A DNA stretch of 64,000 nucleotides from Bradyrhizobium sp. WSM471 (GCF_000244915.1 NZ_CM001442.1:6510001-6574000); one strand, 5' to 3'; positions 48,150 to 58,632 are shown, numbered from the stretch's first letter. Notes: generated by a model from the sequence alone, not told the origin. Made by a program: numbers and translations.

Positions 48150-51100
48150 TCACGCGCCGACCGACAGCCGTCGTCGAGTCTCCTCCAGCAGCCGCCGGTA
48201 AATGCCCGCCCCCGTCAGCTCGATCAGGGCCTCGGCCCGATCGACGAGGAGGGCCACCTCGCCGAGGTGATCCGGGTTGTTGCTCGCCGCCAGCGCGGCG
48301 GCGAGCGCGATGGTGGCGCGGCATTCCGGCAGCCGGGCGTGCCGTTCCTGCGCCACCGCGATCGCTTCCCGTGCCTTGTCGATGGCCGCGGCGTGGGCGC
48401 CGGAACGAAGCTGATAGTCGGCGATGCTCGCAAGCATCTCTGGTTCGATTTCCATGGCAACGCGCGCCGCGCGCACGAACTCGACGCCCTCCGTCAACGA
48501 CAGGATTGCGGCCTGATAGTTCTGCGCGATGCCCTGCGCCGTGCCGATGCAGGCGAGCGAATAGGCGCGCAAATAGGGACTGGCCTGGCGCGTCGCCAGT
48601 TCGATCACGCGCCAGGCATGGGTGGAGGCCATCGCGGAATCGTCAAGGCACCAGGCCAGATCGACATACCCAAGATGGGCGATGAACTGCACCGTCGGAT
48701 CGATCAGCGTCGGATCGATGGCGAGAATTCGATCGAAGCACCGCCGCGCCTCGTCAAAACGGGCGAGACGAACCAGGATTCGGCCGCGGAGGCCGAAGAT
48801 CCAGTGCTCGACATTGTAGCCAAGGAACTGGTGCTCGAAGTCGGTGATGCCAGGAACGCCGGCGAGCGCCGCATCACTCGCCGCCAGGGCTTCGCGCAAA
48901 AGGCCGGCCCAGCCGTAGGCTTGGCTGAGCGAGGCATTGAGCGTCGCGGCGCGACTGGTAAGCTGTCGCGATTCGGTCAGCGCCAAGGCTTCCCTGACGG
49001 TGTTGACGTAGGCATCGGCTTGCCCGCCGCTCGCACCCGCGATCCGTCCTTCGACGAACAGCAGGAGCGGGATCATGGAATCGTCGATCTCCTGCGCCCA
49101 TTCCAACGCTTCCTGAATGAAGGGTTTTGCGTCCTCCGACGTCATGCCCTCGCGCCAGCCTAGCCAAGCGATCTGGCTGCTGGCCGCGATCCTGAGCACA
49201 TCGCCCGCGAGAGTACGCTTCTGTCCCCCCTTCAGCGCGCGCACCTTGTGCCAATGCCGAATCGCTTCTGCCGGACTGGTCGAGCCGATCCAGCGCGCGG
49301 CGCGCGCGGCGTATTCGGCGGCGGCGTCGATCTCGCCGGCCTGCTCGAAATGGTGCGACAGGAGCGCTGAAAGCTCCTCGAGCCGCTCAGGATAAAATTG
49401 CTCGATCGCACGCGCCACCCGCGCGTGCAGAAGGCTGCGCCGCGCGCGGAGCTGGGTCGAGTAGGCGATTTCCTGAATCAGGGGATGGCGAAAGCTGTAG
49501 CCTTGGCCGTCCTCGCCGCTGCGCGCCTGGAGCATCTCGCCGGAACAGAGCCGGGCCAGCGTCGCCTCGAGCTCGACAGCGGACACGCTGGCAACGCTCT
49601 GCAGCACCGCGAGCTGAAACTCCTTGCCGATGATCGCGGCCGTGTGCAGGAGGTCGCGATCGCCGGGCGCCAGCCGATCAATCCGCGCTCCGATCACAGC
49701 CTGCACGGTCGGCGGCAGCACGTCGGAGACACCGGAAATGCCGCGCCGATAACCGCCCTGCTCGCCAACGATGGCCAGATGCTCGACCAGGGAACGGATC
49801 AGCTCCTCAGCGAAGAACGGGTTGCCGCCGCTGCGCTCGGCGACGCGCCGCCGTACCTCGGACAGCTCGTCCCCCGGCCCGAGCAGCTCGTTGACGAGAT
49901 CGTCCGTATCCGTCGGCGAGAGCTCGGCGAGCTCGATCTGCTGGTACAGCGGCTCGCGCATCCAAGGCGCGAAATAGGCCGGCCGGAAATTCACGATCAG
50001 GACCGTCTTGGTGGAGATCACCGCGTCAACGAGCGTTGCGACGAATTCCTCGCTCGCCTGATCGAGCCAATGCAGGTCCTCGATGATGATCACCGACGCC
50101 GACGCGCCGCGCTGGCGAATCATGTGCCGGACGATGTCCAGCAAGCGAACGTTGCGTGCGCGCGGACCAAGCCAGGAGGGTGGGCCCTGGCCGTGCCTGA
50201 TGCCGAGGAAATCGCAGACCAGCCAGAGGTCCGCCTCGAATGTAGAGCCCAGCTCGGCGAGGCGCGTGGCGATCTGCTTAACCGCCAGATCAGGCTCGTC
50301 GTCCGGTGAGACGTTGAAATAGGTCGAACGCAAGAACTCCAGCACCGGCTGCAGCGGCGTTGCCGTGCCATAGGGCTGCGCGCGGGCCTCGAACACCGGG
50401 ATGTGGCGCGCGCGGCAATACTCAGCGAACTCGTAGCACAGCCGGCTCTTGCCGGTCCCGGGCGGGCCGACGATGCCGGTGACGCGCGAGCTGCCGGTCT
50501 CCACCGCCGCCAAAGTCCGCTGCAGCAGAGCCATCTCCCGCTCGCGCCCGCGGAACGTCGCCAAGGCGACACCGCGGAATTGCTGGCTAGCCACCGCCGG
50601 CTTGAGGTTCTTGAGAAGATACAGCTCGATCGGCTCCGGCACGCCGCGCAGGCGGTGACGGCCGAGCGGGCCGACGTCGCAGAACGAGCGCACCAGACGG
50701 TAGGTCTCGTCGGTCAGGCAAATCTCACCCGGTTCCGCCTTGGCCGGCAGCCGGCTCGCCAGATGAATGGTGAGCCCGTAAGCGCCGTGCTCGGTGACCG
50801 TGTCGACGAGCGGAGCATCCGCGACGATCTCGCCGGAATGCAGGCCGATGCGTACCGACATGGCATCGTCTCGCGCACGAAACGTGTCGCGGATCGCCAG
50901 CGCCGCCTCGCACGCCAGCAGGGCGTGGCCCTCCTGCGCGCGCGGTGCGCCGAAGAAGGCGAGGATGCCGTCGCCGAGAGTTCGGACCACCGTGCCCTCG
51001 AACCGCTCCACGCCGTCGCACATGGAATCGAGCGCGGGCTTGAGACGCTGCATGGCATCTTCAGCGGTTAGGCCGGCGACGATCTCGGTCGAGCTAACGA

Positions 51101-51341
51101 GATCGGCAAACAGCACCGTCACCTGCTTCAGCTCGCCCCGAAGCGGCCTCGTAGAATGCCCCGCCGCTGCCGGGATTGGGCGGCTCGCAGCATTCAGGGC
51201 CGCGCCGCAGGCCCCACAAAAACCTGAGCCGGGCGGGTTGAGATGATTGCAGGCGGAGCAGGCCATCGGCAAAGCCGAACCGCAGCCGTGACAGAAGCGA
51301 TTGGTCGCCGGATTGTCACCGCCACAACTCTCACAGAGCAT
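48150..51341 (-). CDS. Zinc-ribbon/class III cyclase/ATPase/TPR signalling protein
   Basis: A 1063-aa multidomain protein. Two zinc ribbons lie at the start (Cys 3, 6, 17, 20 and 28, 31, 42, 45). A class III nucleotide cyclase domain spans about 70-240, with metal Asp at 80 in FADLVSS and at 124 in LGDGILAFF. An AAA/STAND-type ATPase has Walker A GPPGTGKS at 292-299 and Walker B IIIEDLHWLD, and a long C-terminal TPR-like helical region follows. The product is presumably cAMP made in response to a ligand bound by the TPR part. ATG 51341 is chosen because the first ribbon starts there and GGGGAT precedes it. This architecture is frequent in rhizobia, which have many cyclases. Cytosolic. Confidence 0.88.
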   Translation of the reverse strand: MLCESCGGDNPATNRFCHGCGSALPMACSACNHLNPPGSGFCGACGAALNAASRPIPAAAGHSTRPLRGELKQVTVLFADLVSSTEIVAGLTAEDAMQRLKPALDSMCDGVERFEGTVVRTLGDGILAFFGAPRAQEGHALLACEAALAIRDTFRARDDAMSVRIGLHSGEIVADAPLVDTVTEHGAYGLTIHLASRLPAKAEPGEICLTDETYRLVRSFCDVGPLGRHRLRGVPEPIELYLLKNLKPAVASQQFRGVALATFRGREREMALLQRTLAAVETGSSRVTGIVGPPGTGKSRLCYEFAEYCRARHIPVFEARAQPYGTATPLQPVLEFLRSTYFNVSPDDEPDLAVKQIATRLAELGSTFEADLWLVCDFLGIRHGQGPPSWLGPRARNVRLLDIVRHMIRQRGASASVIIIEDLHWLDQASEEFVATLVDAVISTKTVLIVNFRPAYFAPWMREPLYQQIELAELSPTDTDDLVNELLGPGDELSEVRRRVAERSGGNPFFAEELIRSLVEHLAIVGEQGGYRRGISGVSDVLPPTVQAVIGARIDRLAPGDRDLLHTAAIIGKEFQLAVLQSVASVSAVELEATLARLCSGEMLQARSGEDGQGYSFRHPLIQEIAYSTQLRARRSLLHARVARAIEQFYPERLEELSALLSHHFEQAGEIDAAAEYAARAARWIGSTSPAEAIRHWHKVRALKGGQKRTLAGDVLRIAASSQIAWLGWREGMTSEDAKPFIQEALEWAQEIDDSMIPLLLFVEGRIAGASGGQADAYVNTVREALALTESRQLTSRAATLNASLSQAYGWAGLLREALAASDAALAGVPGITDFEHQFLGYNVEHWIFGLRGRILVRLARFDEARRCFDRILAIDPTLIDPTVQFIAHLGYVDLAWCLDDSAMASTHAWRVIELATRQASPYLRAYSLACIGTAQGIAQNYQAAILSLTEGVEFVRAARVAMEIEPEMLASIADYQLRSGAHAAAIDKAREAIAVAQERHARLPECRATIALAAALAASNNPDHLGEVALLVDRAEALIELTGAGIYRRLLEETRRRLSVGA

Positions 51342-51564
51342 CTGATCCCCAACGAAGCAATAGTCGACCAGCAGGAAGCAGCACCGCAACGCGCGATGCC
51401 TAGCCTGCAATGCCGGTCATCCGCGCCCACCGGCCAAAGGCATCATCTTTGGCACCCTCAGGCAACCGAATAGTTCACATTTGGCGCGCAACTGGGTCGA
51501 AGTCGCGCCCAAAGGTTGCACAGAATATCCAAACACGCACGCTTGGTTCGTGAGTCCGGCAGGA

Positions 51565-51966
51565 TCAGCCGGCGCTGAATTTGCTGTAGGCTTGCTCCGT
51601 CGCAACGATCACATGCTCGGCGCAGGCGTTGCGCCGGTGCGGATCGGCGTCACGCTCGTAGGCCTCCGACGTCATCATGTCGACGAAAGCCGCAACTGTG
51701 GGATAATGGACCAGCGCCACGAAATCCCAGTTGTTGCCCTGCTGCGGGCCGAGCGCGACCGCCTTGGCGTCGCCGGTCCAGAGCAGCGTGCCGCCGCGCG
51801 CCTTGATCATCGGCACTGTGACCGCACTGTAGCGCAAATAGGCGTCCCAGCCGGAACCGTCGCCGTCGCCGGAGCGCGCGTGGAAGCGCATCAGGTTCAG
51901 CATCACCACGGGTGCGCTCGAATCGAGCCGCTCCAAGCCGTCGATGTTCAACATATTAACCGTCAA
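51565..51966 (-). CDS. DUF1330 family protein
   Basis: A 133-aa protein of the dimeric alpha-beta barrel type. VVMLNLMRFHARSGDGDG near the start, WDAYLRYSAVTVPMIKARGG and LWTGDA in the middle, and DFVALVHYPTVAAFVDMMTS are characteristic of DUF1330. Function unknown; related barrels act on small aromatic or fatty molecules. It lies upstream of the cyclase gene on the same strand with a 223-bp gap in which I see nothing. Confidence 0.8.
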   Translation of the reverse strand: MTVNMLNIDGLERLDSSAPVVMLNLMRFHARSGDGDGSGWDAYLRYSAVTVPMIKARGGTLLWTGDAKAVALGPQQGNNWDFVALVHYPTVAAFVDMMTSEAYERDADPHRRNACAEHVIVATEQAYSKFSAG

Positions 51967-52059
51967 TGCCGCCTCCTCTGGTCATGCCTGCATTGTAGCA
52001 TTGCGGCCGCGTGACTTGTGTCACGACGTAAATCCGGCGCAAGCTCGTATCCAACGCCA

Positions 52060-52995
52060 ATGACGATCGCTTCGCCCGCGCCACCGGCCTCCAATCCGGC
52101 CAGTTGGCTCAACAACCAGCCTTATCTGCTGCTCAGCCTGAGCTCGCTGTTCTGGGCCGGCAACATCGTGCTCGCGCGCCACGTCGGCGCGCATGTGCCG
52201 CCGCTGACGGTGACCACGATCCGATGGTTCGGCGTGTTCCTGATCCTCCTGCCGTTCGCCTGGCCGCATCTGAAGCGCGACTGGCCGAATCTGCGCAAGA
52301 GCCTGCCGCTGATGCTGTTCCTGTCGCTGGTGGGCTTCGCCTTCAACAACGCGATCTCGTACTGGGCGATGCAGTACACGGAAGCGCTGAACGCGCTGCT
52401 GATCCAGTCGGCCGGGCCGCTGTTCGTGGCGCTGTGGTCGCTGGTGCTGTTCGGAGTGCGGCTGACCGGTGCGCAGCTCGCCGGCATCGGGATCTCGCTT
52501 CTCGGCGTGCTGATCATCATCCTGCGCGGCGATCTCGCCGCGCTCGCGAGCATCAGCTTCAACAGGGGCGACATCATGTTCGCCTCCTCGCTGGTGGCGT
52601 TCGGGATCTACTCCGCCTTCATCCCGCGGCGACCGAAGATCCACCAACTCTCCTTTCTCTCCTTCACCACCTGCTGCGGCGCGACGATGCTGCTGCCGAC
52701 CGCGATCTGGGAGGCCTGGAGCGGCCGCGTCCTGCAACTCGACGGGGTGACGCTGGCGACGCTGGGCTACATCCTGATCTTTCCCTCGACGCTGGCCTAT
52801 CTGTTCTTCAACCGGGGCGTGGCGCTGATCGGCCCGAACCGCGCCGCACCGTTCTTCCATCTGGTGCCGGTGTTCGGCTCGGCGATGGCGATCCTGCTGC
52901 TCGGCGAAAAGATTCAGCCATTCCACCTGATCGGATACCTGCTGGTGCTCGCCGGCGTCGTGATCGCCTCGCGCCAGGGGTCTGCGGTGAAGTAA
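52060..52995 (+). CDS. EamA/DMT-family transporter, copy 2
   Basis: A 311-aa ten-helix transporter paralogous to the one at 45504-46436: NQPYLLLSLSSLFWAGNIVL in helix 1, ALNALLIQSAGPLFVALWS, and NRAAPFFHLVPVFGSAMAI near the end match position by position. ATG 52060 gives a start similar to copy 1. Export of an unknown metabolite is likely. Confidence 0.9.
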   Translation: MTIASPAPPASNPASWLNNQPYLLLSLSSLFWAGNIVLARHVGAHVPPLTVTTIRWFGVFLILLPFAWPHLKRDWPNLRKSLPLMLFLSLVGFAFNNAISYWAMQYTEALNALLIQSAGPLFVALWSLVLFGVRLTGAQLAGIGISLLGVLIIILRGDLAALASISFNRGDIMFASSLVAFGIYSAFIPRRPKIHQLSFLSFTTCCGATMLLPTAIWEAWSGRVLQLDGVTLATLGYILIFPSTLAYLFFNRGVALIGPNRAAPFFHLVPVFGSAMAILLLGEKIQPFHLIGYLLVLAGVVIASRQGSAVK

Positions 52996-53092
52996 TTCCG
53001 CAGCGCGAGACGAGGCGACAAACTCGCGTCTTCCGATTTCGACGAGGAGACGCTAGGTTCCCCGCCAACGAAAAAAGAGGGAACGAACCGAC

Positions 53093-54070
53093 ATGCTTTC
53101 AGCGTTGATCCGAAACCTGCGTGCCATCGGCACGGCCGTCCTTTGTCTCGCCGCCGCGTCCGCTGCGCAGGCCGACAACTATCCGAGCCGCAACATCACG
53201 CTGGTGCTGCCGTTCGCGGCCGGCAGCGGCACCGACACCACGACGCGGCTGATCTCGCAGCATTTGTCGCAGGCCCTCGGCGTCGGCATCGTGATCGAGA
53301 ACAAGGCGGGCGCCAACGGCATGATCGCCGCCACCTATGTCGCGCGCGCCGCGCCCGACGGCTACACGCTGCTGGTGACCACCAACACCACGCATTCGGC
53401 CAATCCCTATCTGCTCAAAAGCCTGACCTACGATCCCGTCAAGGACTTCACCCCGATCGCGCGCACCGGCGACCTGCCCTTCATGCTGGTGATCCACCCG
53501 GAGGTGCCGGCCAAGACGGTCGGCGAACTCATCGCCTACGGCAAGGCCAATCCGGGCAAGCTGAGCTACGCCTCGGGCTCGTCCTCGGCGATCGTGTCGG
53601 GTGCGACCTTCGCGCACAATGCCGGGCTCGACCTCCTGCACGTGCCCTACAAGAGCTCGCCGCCGGCGCTCAACGACGTCATGGGCGGACGCGTCTCGAT
53701 GATGTTCGTGGACATCCTGACCGGCCTGCCGCATGTCCAGGGCAACGCGCTGCGCGCGCTCGCCGTCACGACAAAGGACCGCTCGGCGCTGGTGCCGAAC
53801 CTGCCCTCGATGCAGGAGGCCGGCGTGCGGGACTTCGACATCTCGTCGTGGCAGGGCTATTTCGGACCCGCCGGCATGCCCAAGGAGATCGTGACGCGAC
53901 TCAATGGCGAGATCCGGAAGATCATCGAGCAGCCGGAGATCAAGGCCAAGCTCGCCACCCTCGGCATGGACGCGTTTTCGGGCACGCCGGAGCAGCTCGG
54001 TACGTTCGTGAACGAACAGCTGGTGTTGTGGGAGAAGCTGATCCGGGAGGCGGGGATCGAGAAGCAGTAG
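53093..54070 (+). CDS. Bug/TctC-family periplasmic binding protein
   Basis: A 325-aa solute-binding protein. The signal peptide is at 1-27 (cleavage near AQA-D), then YPSRNITLVLPFAAGSGTDT, VIENKAGANGMIAA and YASGSSSAIVSGA, which are the ligand-binding signatures of Bug proteins. These bind carboxylates for tripartite tricarboxylate transporters. TctA and TctB partners are not nearby, so it is an orphan, as most Bug proteins are. Confidence 0.93.
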   Translation: MLSALIRNLRAIGTAVLCLAAASAAQADNYPSRNITLVLPFAAGSGTDTTTRLISQHLSQALGVGIVIENKAGANGMIAATYVARAAPDGYTLLVTTNTTHSANPYLLKSLTYDPVKDFTPIARTGDLPFMLVIHPEVPAKTVGELIAYGKANPGKLSYASGSSSAIVSGATFAHNAGLDLLHVPYKSSPPALNDVMGGRVSMMFVDILTGLPHVQGNALRALAVTTKDRSALVPNLPSMQEAGVRDFDISSWQGYFGPAGMPKEIVTRLNGEIRKIIEQPEIKAKLATLGMDAFSGTPEQLGTFVNEQLVLWEKLIREAGIEKQ

Positions 54071-54078
54071 AACGGTCT

Positions 54079-54178
54079 CGTAGGGTGGGCAAAGCGAAAC
54101 GTGCCCACCGAGAAGTTACCGCGAACTCAAAAAGAAAAAGGGTGGGCACGACGCTTCGCGTCTTTGCCCACCCTACGA
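54079..54178. repeat. Intergenic palindromic repeat (GTAGGGTGGGC family)
   Basis: CGTAGGGTGGGCAAAGCG at one end and CGTCTTTGCCCACCCTACG at the other form a long imperfect hairpin; GTGCCCACC/GGTGGGCAC form the inner arms. It lies between convergent genes. Confidence 0.87.
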
Positions 54179-54193
54179 ATTCAGTGCAAGAAC

Positions 54194-55879
54194 CTACGCC
54201 GCGCGCATCTTGGCGAGGAAGCCGTCGACTGCGCTGCGCAGCGCGCCGGACTGGCTGTCGAGCTCGCGGGCGTTGGTGAGCACGTCGGCTGCCGCCGTGC
54301 CGGTCGCTTCCGCGGCCGACGTGACGCTGCCGATATTGGCGTTGATCTCGCTCGAGCCGGCGGCGACCGACTGGATGTTGCGGGCGATCTCGCGGGTCGC
54401 CTCGCCCTGCTGCTCGATCGAGGCGGAAATGCCCGCGGTGATCTGGCTCATCTCGGCGATGGTCTGGGTGATGCCGCCGATGGCGGCGACCGCATCGCTG
54501 GTCGAGGTCTGCATCGCCGCGACCTGGGCGGAGATTTCCTCGGTCGCCTTGGCGGTCTGGTTGGCGAGGGCCTTGACTTCGGAAGCGACGACGGCGAAGC
54601 CGCGGCCGGATTCACCGGCACGCGCCGCCTCGATGGTGGCGTTGAGGGCGAGCAGATTGGTCTGCGCCGCAATCGAGTGGATCAGCTTGACCACCTCGCC
54701 GATCTTCTCGGCGCCGGTGGAGAGCTCCTGCACCGTGGCATTGGTGCGCTCGGCGTCGTTGACGGCGCGGCTCGCCACTTCGGTCGAGCGGGTGACCTGG
54801 CGCGAGATCTCCGCAACCGAGCTCGACAGCTCTTCGGCGGCGGCGGCAACCGTGCCGACATTGCCCGACGCTCTCTGCGAGGCGGCGCCGACCGTCGCCG
54901 CACGCGAAGAGGCGTCGCTGGCGGTCGCGGTCATCGATTGCGCCGTGGCTTGCATACCCGTCGCGGCCGAGGAGACCGAGCGGACGATGCCGTTGACGCT
55001 GCGTTCGAAGTCGCTGGCGATGCCCTCCATCGCGCTGCGACGTTCCGCCGCGACACGATCCTTGGCATCGGCTTCGCTCTTCTCGATTTCGCGAATGCGC
55101 AGTGCGTTGTCCTTGAAGATCTGGACGGTCGAGGCCATTGCGCCGACCTCGTCGCCACGGCCGACGCCGGGAATGTCGCCCTCGAGCTTGCCCTCGGCGA
55201 GATCCTTCATGCGGGCGCCGAGCAGCGCCAAGGGACGGCTGATGCTGCGGCCGAGCAGCCAGGCGACGCTTCCGGCGACGATGACGATACCGAACATGGC
55301 GAGACCGAGCAGCCAGTAGACCGGGCCCATCTTTGCGTCGATGTCGTCGAGATAGGCGCCGGTGCCGAGATACATCTCGAGTTCGGGGACGGCCACCGCG
55401 TAGCCCATCTTCCGGATCAAGCCTTCGTGGCCCGGTTTCGCGTATTCATAGGTCAAAAGGATCGAACCGTTAGCCTTCGCGCCGTTCATCAGCTCCAAGG
55501 ACAGTTTGCGGCCATTGGTCAGAACTTCCATGCGGTTGGTGCCGATCTGCTTTGGATCGGGCGCCAGCTGCGTGATACCGTCATAGGACGTCCCGAATAG
55601 ATAACCGGCCCCTTTGTCATAGGTCATCGCGTTGCCGTAGCGGCGAAGATCAGCCATCGCGGCGTCCTTCGTCATCTCGCCCGCATCCACCCGCTTCTTC
55701 AGCGCCACCGCATAGTTGCGGCCCATGTCGACGATGGCCTTGGCCTGCTCGATACGCGCGTTCACCATCTCCTGCTTCATCAGATAGCCGGCCAGAAATC
55801 CGGAGATGCACAGGCCGAACAAGGTGACGCCGACGAGAATGCCGAGCTTGGGGGCGATCTTCAGATTGCTCAATTTCAC
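54194..55879 (-). CDS. Methyl-accepting chemotaxis protein with sCache domain
   Basis: A 561-aa chemoreceptor. Helix 1 lies at about 13-34, a periplasmic single-Cache-like domain at about 40-185 with [13 protein letters not shown], helix 2 at about 187-209, HAMP at about 211-263, and the signalling hairpin has its tip in [20 protein letters not shown]. Ligands of such sCache domains are often small organic acids. GTG 55879 is chosen because GGAG lies seven bases before it; the frame is open 20 codons further. It is the only chemotaxis gene in the window. Confidence 0.93.
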   Translation of the reverse strand: MKLSNLKIAPKLGILVGVTLFGLCISGFLAGYLMKQEMVNARIEQAKAIVDMGRNYAVALKKRVDAGEMTKDAAMADLRRYGNAMTYDKGAGYLFGTSYDGITQLAPDPKQIGTNRMEVLTNGRKLSLELMNGAKANGSILLTYEYAKPGHEGLIRKMGYAVAVPELEMYLGTGAYLDDIDAKMGPVYWLLGLAMFGIVIVAGSVAWLLGRSISRPLALLGARMKDLAEGKLEGDIPGVGRGDEVGAMASTVQIFKDNALRIREIEKSEADAKDRVAAERRSAMEGIASDFERSVNGIVRSVSSAATGMQATAQSMTATASDASSRAATVGAASQRASGNVGTVAAAAEELSSSVAEISRQVTRSTEVASRAVNDAERTNATVQELSTGAEKIGEVVKLIHSIAAQTNLLALNATIEAARAGESGRGFAVVASEVKALANQTAKATEEISAQVAAMQTSTSDAVAAIGGITQTIAEMSQITAGISASIEQQGEATREIARNIQSVAAGSSEINANIGSVTSAAEATGTAAADVLTNARELDSQSGALRSAVDGFLAKMRAA

Positions 55880-56129
55880 GGGATGCTCCGGCAACAAAGG
55901 GATAAGGACACGCGAGGGAATCGATCGCAATTGAATCAACTTTTAGTGGCGAGCCCTTAGCAACCTGTTACGGAGCGCCCCGTAAAAGCCCGGAGGAAAC
56001 GTCGGGGCCGTCGCACAAATCGCCGCCACGGCAACCGCCGATTGTACGCAACCGCCCCGATTTCGCGTAAAAGACGCAAAGGCCCGCGCGAAGGCGGGTC
56101 GCAACAAGAAACCAAATCGGGAGCAGGAC

Positions 56130-57173
56130 ATGCCGAAATACAGGATCGTGACGCCGAAGGGCGCGAGCTTCACGGTCGCGAGCAGCGATTATTCCTATGA
56201 GCGTGAGGCGCTCGATCCGATCGACGCCGAGATCGTCGAGGCCCCGGCCGACGAGGCCGGGTTCATCGCCGCCGCGAAGACAGCGGACGCCATCTACGCC
56301 AAGGGTATCCCGATCACCAAGACCATCATCGACGCGCTGGAGAGCTGCAAGGTCATCACGCTGGGCTCGGTCGGCGTCGACAGCGTCGACATCAAGGCTG
56401 CAACCGCGCGCGGCATTCCCGTCACCAACATCCCCGACACCTTCATCGAGGAGGTCGCCGACCATGCCATGATGCTGCTGCTCGCAGGCTTCCGCCGCCT
56501 GGTCGAGCAGGACCGGATGGTGCGCAGCGGCCGCTGGGCCGAGGGCAGGCCGGCGTTGTCGAAGATTCCGCGGCTGATGGGCCAGACGCTCGGCTTCATC
56601 TCGTTCGGCCGCGTCGCGCGTGCAGTTGCGAAACGCGCGGCGCCGTTCGGGCTGCGGATGATGGCCTACGATCCCTTCATCCAGGAAACGCTGATGTCCG
56701 ACCACGGCGTGATTCCGGCGACGCTGAACGAGGTGCTGTCGCAATCCGACTTCGTCTCGATGCACGCCCCCGCCCGGCCCGAGGTGCATCACATGCTCAC
56801 CGAGAAGCACTTCCGGCAGATGAAGAAGGGCTCGGTCTTCATCAACACCGGCCGCGGCGCCACCGTGGACGAGGAAAGCCTGATCAAGGCGCTTCAGGAG
56901 GGCTGGATCGCCCATGCCGCCCTCGACGTGCTGGAGAAGGAGCCGCCCTCGCACAACAATCCGCTGCTCGGCATGGACAACGTCACCCTGACCGCCCATG
57001 TCGCCTCCGCCTCGGCACGGTTCGACGAGGCGCGCAAGCGCCGGGTGGGCTACGAATTGTCACTGGTGCTTCAGGGCATGTGGCCGGTAAGCTGCGTCAA
57101 TCCGTCGGTGCTGCAAGACACCGCGCTCCGCCGCTGGCAGCCTGTCAGCATGGACCGCGGCCCGAACAGCTAG
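56130..57173 (+). CDS. D-2-hydroxyacid dehydrogenase, CtBP-like
   Basis: A 347-aa NAD-dependent dehydrogenase. The NAD-binding loop is degenerate: GQTLGFISFGRVARAVAKRA in place of GxGxxG. Catalytic Arg is in NTGRGATVDE, Glu in VLEKEPP and His in LTAHVAS. IEEVADHAMMLLLAGFRRLV is the dimer helix. The branch resembles C-terminal binding protein/phosphoglycerate dehydrogenase relatives. The reaction is reduction of a 2-oxoacid or its reverse. It precedes a sugar-type ABC importer by 100 bp and may be in its operon. Confidence 0.9.
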   Translation: MPKYRIVTPKGASFTVASSDYSYEREALDPIDAEIVEAPADEAGFIAAAKTADAIYAKGIPITKTIIDALESCKVITLGSVGVDSVDIKAATARGIPVTNIPDTFIEEVADHAMMLLLAGFRRLVEQDRMVRSGRWAEGRPALSKIPRLMGQTLGFISFGRVARAVAKRAAPFGLRMMAYDPFIQETLMSDHGVIPATLNEVLSQSDFVSMHAPARPEVHHMLTEKHFRQMKKGSVFINTGRGATVDEESLIKALQEGWIAHAALDVLEKEPPSHNNPLLGMDNVTLTAHVASASARFDEARKRRVGYELSLVLQGMWPVSCVNPSVLQDTALRRWQPVSMDRGPNS

Positions 57174-57273
57174 GCGGGACGGCCGCGAAGGCGCGCCGGC
57201 AACCGGCAAAAGACTGAAAACGACCCTTCACCGGCGATCAACGCCGGGAAGGGAAACACATAGGGAGGAACCG

Positions 57274-58617
57274 ATGAGGAACGACATCACACGTCGTGAT
57301 GCCTTGGCGCTGGGCCTGTCCGCTGCGGCAATCGCGGCCACCGGTGCTCCGGCAAATGCGCAATCCGCGATCAAGGCCGCGGACGTCCCCGCACCGAAAC
57401 TGCCGATCGAGAAAGGCGCATCCCTGCGCATGCTGCGACCGGTACGTTTCGTCCAGGCCGACGAGGACGTGTTCCGCGCCAATGCGGCAAAATTCACCAA
57501 GGAAACCGGCGTCGAGGTCAAGGTCGATTTCGTCGGCTGGGAGGACATCAACCAGCAGACCGCGGTGACCTCGAATTCCGGCGCCGGTCCCGACATCATC
57601 ATCGGCTTCTCCGATGCGCCGCACATCTATATCGACAAGCTGATCGAGCTGACCGACGTCGCCGATTATCTCGGCAAGCGTTACGGCGGCTGGCTGCCGC
57701 TGGCGCAGCGCTACGGCAAGAAGAACAAGAGCGACGCCTGGATCGGACTGCCGTTCGGCGCCACCGCGGGTCCGCTGATCTACCGCAAGTCGATCCTGCA
57801 ATCGGTCGGCTTCGACAAGGTGCCGGAAGACCATGCCGGAATCCTCGACCTCTGCCAGAAGCTCCAGAAGGCCGGCAAGCCGGCAGGCTTCGCGCTCGGC
57901 AATGCCAGAGGTGACGGCACTGGTTTCGCGAACTGGTCTTTGTGGTCGCACAACGCGGCGCTGCTCGACGAAGACGGCAACGTCACAATCAACAGCAAGG
58001 AGACCATCGCAGCGCTGAACTGGGTCAAGCAGCTCTACCCGACCTTCATCGCCGGCACGACGTCATGGAATGACGTGTCGAACAATCGCGCCTATTCCGC
58101 GCAGGAGATCGGACTGACCGCGAACGGCGTCTCGCTGTACTTCTCACTGAAGAACGATCCGGCGACCAAGGCGATCGCGGATGATAGTGAGCATCAGCTA
58201 CTGCCCAAGGGCCTCGCCAAGGTCTCTCCGATGGATGGACTCACGCTCAATGCCATGGTGTTCAAACACAGCCAGTATCCCAACGCCGCAAAGGCCTTCC
58301 TGCAATACATGCTGGAAAAGGACCAGTACGAGCCATGGCTCAACGCCAATTCCGGCTACTGGTCGCAGCCGCTCGCGGCTTATGCCGATGCCGCGGTATG
58401 GACGCAGGACCCCAAGGTATCGATCTTCAAGAACACCATGAATAGCACTTACTACAGCGGTTATAAGGGACCGATCTCGACCGCGAGCGGAGCGGTCACC
58501 GCCGACTACGTGCTGATTCAGATGTTCGCGTCGGTTGCGACCGGCGCTGCCACACCGGAAGCCGCGGCCGCGGAAGCCGAGCAGCGCTGCAAGCGGTACT
58601 TCCGGCGGCAGAAGTAG
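57274..58617 (+). CDS. ABC importer solute-binding protein (family 1)
   Basis: A 447-aa periplasmic binding protein. A twin-arginine leader TRRDALALGLSAAAIAATGA suggests Tat export of the folded protein. The body has GVEVKVDFVGWEDINQQTAV, GADIIIG-like PDIIIGFSDAP and YGGWLPLAQRYGKKNKSDAW, typical of the maltose/glycerol-3-phosphate-binding family. The ligand is a sugar or polyol, not determined. Two permease genes follow after a palindromic repeat. Confidence 0.92.
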   Translation: MRNDITRRDALALGLSAAAIAATGAPANAQSAIKAADVPAPKLPIEKGASLRMLRPVRFVQADEDVFRANAAKFTKETGVEVKVDFVGWEDINQQTAVTSNSGAGPDIIIGFSDAPHIYIDKLIELTDVADYLGKRYGGWLPLAQRYGKKNKSDAWIGLPFGATAGPLIYRKSILQSVGFDKVPEDHAGILDLCQKLQKAGKPAGFALGNARGDGTGFANWSLWSHNAALLDEDGNVTINSKETIAALNWVKQLYPTFIAGTTSWNDVSNNRAYSAQEIGLTANGVSLYFSLKNDPATKAIADDSEHQLLPKGLAKVSPMDGLTLNAMVFKHSQYPNAAKAFLQYMLEKDQYEPWLNANSGYWSQPLAAYADAAVWTQDPKVSIFKNTMNSTYYSGYKGPISTASGAVTADYVLIQMFASVATGAATPEAAAAEAEQRCKRYFRRQK

Positions 58618-58632
58618 CGCTGGACAGAAGTT

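Noticed and set aside
54101..55600. 499-codon plus-strand frame opposite the chemoreceptor
   Set aside because: Asp/Gly/Arg-rich shadow; it starts inside a palindromic repeat and has no domain.
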